Source: Nonomuraea sp. NEAU-A123 (GTDB lineage Bacteria > Actinomycetota > Actinomycetes > Streptosporangiales > Streptosporangiaceae). From it: a DNA stretch of 64,000 bases. Shown here one piece after another: positions 60,080 through 64,000 of this stretch (the first letter of the stretch is position 1; each line of letters starts with the position of its first letter). The stretch spans positions 806,001-870,000 of the forward strand of contig NZ_JAHFZZ010000002.1 of NCBI RefSeq assembly GCF_018603905.1, in the 5' to 3' direction. A model generated the notes under the pieces. It did no database searches, had not been told where the DNA came from, and worked only from the letters and a program-made list of their open reading frames with translations. The position numbers and the translations under genes are program-made.

Positions 60080-61104
60080 CGGCACTGGCCGATGCCCGGC
60101 CGCACCTGCGCCCCCTCCTCCAGCGAGTCCCCGCCCTGCGCGGCCGGTGCCGCATGCACCCGCGCGTCGATGCCGCCGGGCAGCAGGTGCTGTGCTGGGC
60201 TCGGCAGGCCGGACTGGCCGACGACCCTAAGGCTTCGCGGCGGCTGCACGCCATCGACGGCCACCGCATGGCCGGACGGGTCTTCACCGACTCCAGCGAC
60301 GACAAACTCGTGCAGTTCTCTCAATGGCTCACCTGGGTCGTGCTGCTCGATGACCACTGGGACGAGCGCTCCTGCCCCACCCCGCAAGAGATCGACCACA
60401 CCTACACCCGGCTGCTCCACGTGGTCGACCACGATCGCGAACCAGCGCACGCCGACCCCATGGAACGCGCCTTCACCCAGCTCTGGCAGGTCACGTCGGC
60501 AGACATGAGCCCTGCCTGGCGCGGCCGGTTCCGTGCCCACCTGGAGCTCAACCGCCAGAGCACCCACTGGGAGATCCGCACCAGACGCACCGGGCAGTTC
60601 AGCCCACTGGCCGACTACCCACGCCACCGCCGCGTCGCCTCCGCCTCGTTCATCTTCGACGCGGGCGAGGCCGTCCTCGGCACCGAACTGCCCGCGTCCC
60701 TGGCGTGCCTGCCGGCCTGGAGCGACCTTGCCGACGCCGCCAACGACGTGGCCGTCTGGTGCAACGACGTCCTCACTTTGGACAAGGACGAGCACGAGGC
60801 CGATCTGTCCAACTACGTCCTGGCCGCCCAGCACCATCTCGGCCTGTCCCCTGCCGCGGCCATCTCCTGGGTGATCGACCGCATCGCCGCCCGCACCACC
60901 GACCTGCGCCGAGCCGCACGCGCGCTACCCGCCGTCTACCGGCGCCTCGACCTGTCCCACGGCAGCGCCCGGGCAGCCAGCAAGGTCGCCTGCGCCTACC
61001 TCGCGCTTCCCCACGCCACCCTGGAGTGGACCTGCGAAGCGGCCCGTTACCGGCCGTTGTCCAGCAGTACGTCGCAGGCCGGGGCATGGCCGGCCCGCGA
61101 GTGA
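60076..61104 (+). CDS. Class I terpene synthase
   Basis: 342 residues. Metal-binding motifs: DDHWDE (92-97; DDxxDE variant of DDxxD) and NDVLTLDKDE starting at Asn230, the NSE triad, where position +8 is Asp238 rather than Glu, with Glu239 adjacent. A conserved RY lies near the C terminus (EAARYRP). It would ionise a prenyl diphosphate with three Mg ions and cyclise it. Product and chain length cannot be predicted; length suggests mono- or sesquiterpene type. No prenyltransferase or P450 is nearby. Confidence 0.9.
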   Translation: MTALADARPHLRPLLQRVPALRGRCRMHPRVDAAGQQVLCWARQAGLADDPKASRRLHAIDGHRMAGRVFTDSSDDKLVQFSQWLTWVVLLDDHWDERSCPTPQEIDHTYTRLLHVVDHDREPAHADPMERAFTQLWQVTSADMSPAWRGRFRAHLELNRQSTHWEIRTRRTGQFSPLADYPRHRRVASASFIFDAGEAVLGTELPASLACLPAWSDLADAANDVAVWCNDVLTLDKDEHEADLSNYVLAAQHHLGLSPAAAISWVIDRIAARTTDLRRAARALPAVYRRLDLSHGSARAASKVACAYLALPHATLEWTCEAARYRPLSSSTSQAGAWPARE

Positions 61105-61385
61105 GCCAGCGTGCCCGCAGAGCCAGTTCTCCACAACCGCCGGCCCACATCCTCACCTACTGGAACCGTTTCGGCTTATCCGCGACCACGCAGGCCGTCC
61201 TCAGCCGCGCGGCACGCGAGGCCCTCCTTGCCCGTCACCGTCTGAGGCATGTGGGGTGTCGAGATGCGGCCAGACCACCGCGACCCTCTGCGCGTGGAGC
61301 TCGCACCTCCCCCACCGGAGCCTGGTCGGGCATAGCGGGCTGCCACCTGCGGGACCTGCTCACGGAGGGGGCCGGGGCTGAGTGA
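61087..61385 (+). CDS. Possible small protein after terpene synthase
   Basis: A 98-residue frame begins with ATG 61087 inside the end of the synthase gene and ends at 61385, abutting the convergent hydrolase stop. It has one protein-like segment (HILTYWNRFGLSATTQAVLS) and is otherwise Arg/Pro-rich. No domain, no clear ribosome site. It may be only an open frame. Confidence 0.25.
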
Positions 61386-62378
61386 TCAGGTGCTGGCCTT
61401 GTTGTCGGATTCTGGAGTGACTCCCAGCCGGGAGCGGAGAAAGTTCACGATGATCGCCATGACTTGCGTGCTGGTCCAGATTCGGGGAGCGCTCGACAGC
61501 GCGCCGTGGCCGGCGCCCTGAAGTACATACCGGGTGCTGTCCACGTCGGCACGGCGCAGGGCTTGGTGCAGGCGGGCGGTTTGCGCAGGTGTCACGATGC
61601 GGTCGTCGCTGCCGTGTAGCAAGAGAAACGGCGGAGTCTCGGATGTGATGTGGCTGGCCGGGTCGGCGTTGATCACTTCGGCGGGGTGGTCGGCAAAGGC
61701 CCGGCCGGGTCCGAGCAGGTAGGTGGGCAGTGCTGCGCCCGTCGTGGTGTAGGCGGTCACCGTGGCCGGGTCGAAGCCATCGGCGATGGTAGCCAGGTGG
61801 GAAGCGCCGAACACGTCGATCACCGCGTCGACTCCCGAGCCGGTTACCGCCGCGACGCCACTGCCGGGGTCGGTTGCGGCCATGGCAGCCAGGTAGCCGC
61901 CCGCGGATTCGCCCCACAGCGCGGTCCGGGCGGGGTTGATCCCGTAATGGTCGGCGTGGAGGCGCAGAAAGCTCAGCGCCGCGGCGACGTCGGCCAGTCC
62001 ATCCAGGTAGGTGGCGCCGTCACGGACAGTGCGATAGTCGATGCTGGCCACCGCGAACCCTGCCTGGGCGACGCAGTGGCGCTGGCGGGCGGCCATCGCG
62101 CGCCGGGCGGTGACGAAACCGCCTCCGGGCAGATACAGCACCAGCGGGTACGGGCCGGGCGCCTGCGGGGTCAGGATGTCCATGCGCAGCTTGCGTGCCG
62201 GAGCGGCGTACACGATCCCTCGATACGCGCGGGCGCTGCGGCCGGGCTTGATCTGGTCGGCGGACTCTACGTGCAGCCGGATGCTGTCGGGGTCGTCATC
62301 GGGGGCGGCCACGCTGGACAGGCGGATCGGGCGGCCGCTCAGTGCGGCCAGTGCCATGATCAGGCGCATGGTGTTCAT
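61386..62378 (-). CDS. Alpha/beta hydrolase (esterase/lipase-like)
   Basis: 330 residues: oxyanion-hole segment VLYLPGGGFVTARRA (PGGG in place of HGGG), nucleophile elbow GESAGG with Ser158, acid in LLHGSDDRIV (Asp258 or Asp259) and His291 in GAGHGAL. The fold resembles hormone-sensitive-lipase-type or secreted BD-FAE-like esterases. No clear signal peptide, although the first 15 residues are hydrophobic. ATG 62378 has AAGGAG at 7 nt and overlaps the MFS stop (ATGA). Confidence 0.88.
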   Translation of the reverse strand: MNTMRLIMALAALSGRPIRLSSVAAPDDDPDSIRLHVESADQIKPGRSARAYRGIVYAAPARKLRMDILTPQAPGPYPLVLYLPGGGFVTARRAMAARQRHCVAQAGFAVASIDYRTVRDGATYLDGLADVAAALSFLRLHADHYGINPARTALWGESAGGYLAAMAATDPGSGVAAVTGSGVDAVIDVFGASHLATIADGFDPATVTAYTTTGAALPTYLLGPGRAFADHPAEVINADPASHITSETPPFLLLHGSDDRIVTPAQTARLHQALRRADVDSTRYVLQGAGHGALSSAPRIWTSTQVMAIIVNFLRSRLGVTPESDNKAST

Positions 62379-63577
62379 GCGAAGCTCCTTTCGGGCAGGG
62401 GACGCCATGGGCGCGCTGCCAGTAGTGCCAAGACGGCCAGCGCCATGGCGGCCAGCATGACCAACGCCATCGCGCGCAGCGTGGCGCCGCTCAGCGGGGC
62501 GGCCAGGGCGCCGAACAGGTAGGCGGCGGCGCCGGACAGCGCGGATGCGGCACCGGCGCGGGCGTGGCCGATGGTCTGGGTGATGGTGGTGACGGCGGGG
62601 AAGATACCGCCGATGCCGAACAGCATGACGGCCAGGCACAGCCAGGTGCCGGCCAAGGTGGGCGCCAGCGTGGCCTGGATGACCAGCGCGAGCGCGCCGA
62701 GTGTGCCGATGGCGAGGTAGCCCGACAGCAGCGCGGGCAGCGCCACCCGCCGGGCGGTGAGGCCGAAACCTGCGCTGGCGACGAGCATGGCGGCGGCGTT
62801 GACGGAGAACACCAGCCCGTACTGCACGGCGCTCAGCCCGAAGCCGTTCTGGAAGACGTAGCTGGAGCCCCCGATGTAGACGAACATCGCGCCGGCGGCC
62901 AGGCCGAGCGTCAGGGTGTACCCGGTGAAGGCGCGCTGGCGCAGCAGCGCCGCCATGGAGGCGAATGCCGGCCGGAGGCCGCCGGGTGATCGCCGGGCGG
63001 GCGGCAGGGACTCCGGCACGCCCAGCAAGGTTGCCGCCAGCATCACCAGACCGAGGGCGGTCAGCGCCCAGAACACCGCACGCCAGCCGTAGGCGGTCAC
63101 GATCATGCCGCCCAGCAGCGGACCGAGGACCGGCGCCACTCCCAGGATCATCGCCAGGATCGAGAAGTAGACCGGCAGCCGCGGCCCGGCGAAGCGGTCG
63201 GTCAGCACCGCGCGGGCCAGCACCAGCCCGGCCGCCCCCGCGCAGCCCTGCAGGAAACGGCCGGCCACCAGCAGCGGCGCTGTCGGCATCAGCGCGCAAC
63301 AGGCCGACAGCAGCGCGAAGGCAGCGGTGCCCGTCACCAGCAGCCGGCGTCGGCCCAGTCCGTCGCTGAGTGGCCCGATCACCAACTGGCCGGCGACCAG
63401 CCCGATCAGGAAGGCGCTCATCGACATCTGCACCGTCGGCTCGCCCGCGGCCAGCTCTCGGCCGAGCTCGGGAAAGCCGGGCACGTACATGTCGATGGCC
63501 AGGGGCGCCACTGCGGTGAGCAGGCCCAAGATGCCCAGCAACAGGATGGGGCGCCGGAGCGCTGTGGTCTCTATCAT
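62375..63577 (-). CDS. MFS transporter, Bcr/CflA type drug exporter
   Basis: 400 residues with 12 predicted helices: LLTAVAPLAIDMYVPGFPEL at the N terminus, characteristic of Bcr/CflA, VIGPLSDGLGRRRLLVTGTA (motif A) and GVAPVLGPLLGGMIV (motif C). It is divergent from a MarR gene and probably its target; the downstream coupled hydrolase could inactivate the same compound. Confidence 0.9.
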   Translation of the reverse strand: MIETTALRRPILLLGILGLLTAVAPLAIDMYVPGFPELGRELAAGEPTVQMSMSAFLIGLVAGQLVIGPLSDGLGRRRLLVTGTAAFALLSACCALMPTAPLLVAGRFLQGCAGAAGLVLARAVLTDRFAGPRLPVYFSILAMILGVAPVLGPLLGGMIVTAYGWRAVFWALTALGLVMLAATLLGVPESLPPARRSPGGLRPAFASMAALLRQRAFTGYTLTLGLAAGAMFVYIGGSSYVFQNGFGLSAVQYGLVFSVNAAAMLVASAGFGLTARRVALPALLSGYLAIGTLGALALVIQATLAPTLAGTWLCLAVMLFGIGGIFPAVTTITQTIGHARAGAASALSGAAAYLFGALAAPLSGATLRAMALVMLAAMALAVLALLAARPWRPLPERSFA

Positions 63578-63632
63578 GGCAACAAAGGTAACCTAGTAGT
63601 CAACCAGTTAACAATGTTGTGGTGAGGATGGC
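63578..63632. promoter_or_regulatory. Divergent MFS/marR promoter region
   Basis: The 55-bp AT-rich gap contains AACCTAGTAGTCAACCAGTT with AAC/GTT ends and only loose internal symmetry, and GTTAAC. On the minus strand TTGACT is a candidate -35. A MarR dimer site here would control both genes; the exact operator is not certain. Confidence 0.4.
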
Positions 63633-64000
63633 ATGAGCCGGAGTACCGATCGCGTCCGTGAGCTGTGGGCCGCGGCCCGTCCCGACCTCGACACTTCCCC
63701 GATGGAGGTGATCGGCCCGCTCAAACGTGTCATCGCCCTGCTGGGCGAGGCGCTGGACCCGCTGTACGTCGACGCCGCGCTCACCGGCACGGAGCTCGAC
63801 GTGTGTCTACGGTTGCGGCATGACCCCAGCCCGACCATCGCGCGCCGGCTGGCCGATCAGATGCGCCACTCGCGTGCGGCGATCAGCAAGACGCTGACCC
63901 GGCTGGAGAGTCGTGGTCTGGTCGTGCGAGAACCCAGCCCGGCCGATCGGCGTGCCTCGTTGGTACGGCTGACGCCCGCGGGCGAAGCGGCCGTCGATGC
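63633..64000 (+). CDS. MarR family regulator, 3' end beyond window
   Basis: 122 visible residues: helical N terminus, then the winged helix-turn-helix ARRLADQMRHSRAAISKTLT, RLESRGLVVREPSPADRRAS (with the DRR wing) and LVRLTPAGEAAVDA. GAGG precedes ATG 63633. Divergent from the MFS exporter, suggesting ligand-relieved repression of the exporter-hydrolase pair. Confidence 0.9.
   Translation, partial: MSRSTDRVRELWAAARPDLDTSPMEVIGPLKRVIALLGEALDPLYVDAALTGTELDVCLRLRHDPSPTIARRLADQMRHSRAAISKTLTRLESRGLVVREPSPADRRASLVRLTPAGEAAVD

Noticed and set aside
1-64000. Transposase or integrase genes, tRNA genes, att sites
   Set aside because: I looked for transposase-like proteins, terminal inverted repeats and tRNA cloverleaf sequences and saw none, despite the scarred junctions.

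Overview
The window is GC-rich with strongly GC-biased third codon positions, frequent GTG/TTG starts, and many ATP-binding regulator, TetR, MarR and LuxR genes. This fits a filamentous high-GC actinomycete, probably of the Streptomyces/Nonomuraea type. The genus is my inference; there is no rRNA or tRNA gene to anchor it.

Layout. (1) 1-15.4 kb, general accessory region: a partial helical-repeat protein, an RsbW-like anti-sigma kinase, a phosphoketolase/acetate kinase pair, a fatty acid desaturase, a nucleotidyltransferase-like protein, an FAD disulfide oxidoreductase, a TetR/DUF2218 divergent pair, small secreted proteins (BP74-like, I36-like) and two decayed secreted-protein genes. (2) 15.4-55.5 kb, a large organosulfur acquisition island. 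(3) 55.5-57.4 kb, a scar zone of truncated genes joined head to head. (4) 57.4-64 kb: a LysR/SDR divergent pair, an EF-hand protein translationally coupled to a class I terpene synthase, an alpha/beta hydrolase with an MFS exporter, and a partial MarR gene.

The island carries ten luciferase-like flavin monooxygenases (LLM), a DszC/SfnB-like acyl-CoA-dehydrogenase-fold monooxygenase, a DszB-like desulfinase that keeps the Cys-His-Arg catalytic pattern, a flavin reductase, a glutathionyl-hydroquinone-reductase-like protein, two aldo/keto reductases, an SsuABC-type sulfonate transporter, two five-gene peptide-type ABC transporters, an amino-acid-type ABC transporter, an OsmC protein, an IclR regulator and a LanC-like protein. 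Two perfect and four degenerate copies of a palindrome, ACCTAC-N7-GTAGGT, lie at the promoters of almost every transcription unit here. Two of these promoters also share a -35 TTGACT / 17 bp / -10 TAGCTT core. The simplest reading is one regulon for uptake and oxidative desulfurisation of sulfonates, sulfones or sulfur heterocycles, plausibly controlled by the IclR protein whose gene lies between two of the sites. Substrates are not readable from sequence.

The right part of the island is scarred: fragments of tetR, aminoglycoside-phosphotransferase-like, LLM, peptide-binding-protein, luxR, methyltransferase and SDR genes remain. Three of the junctions join gene halves on opposite strands.
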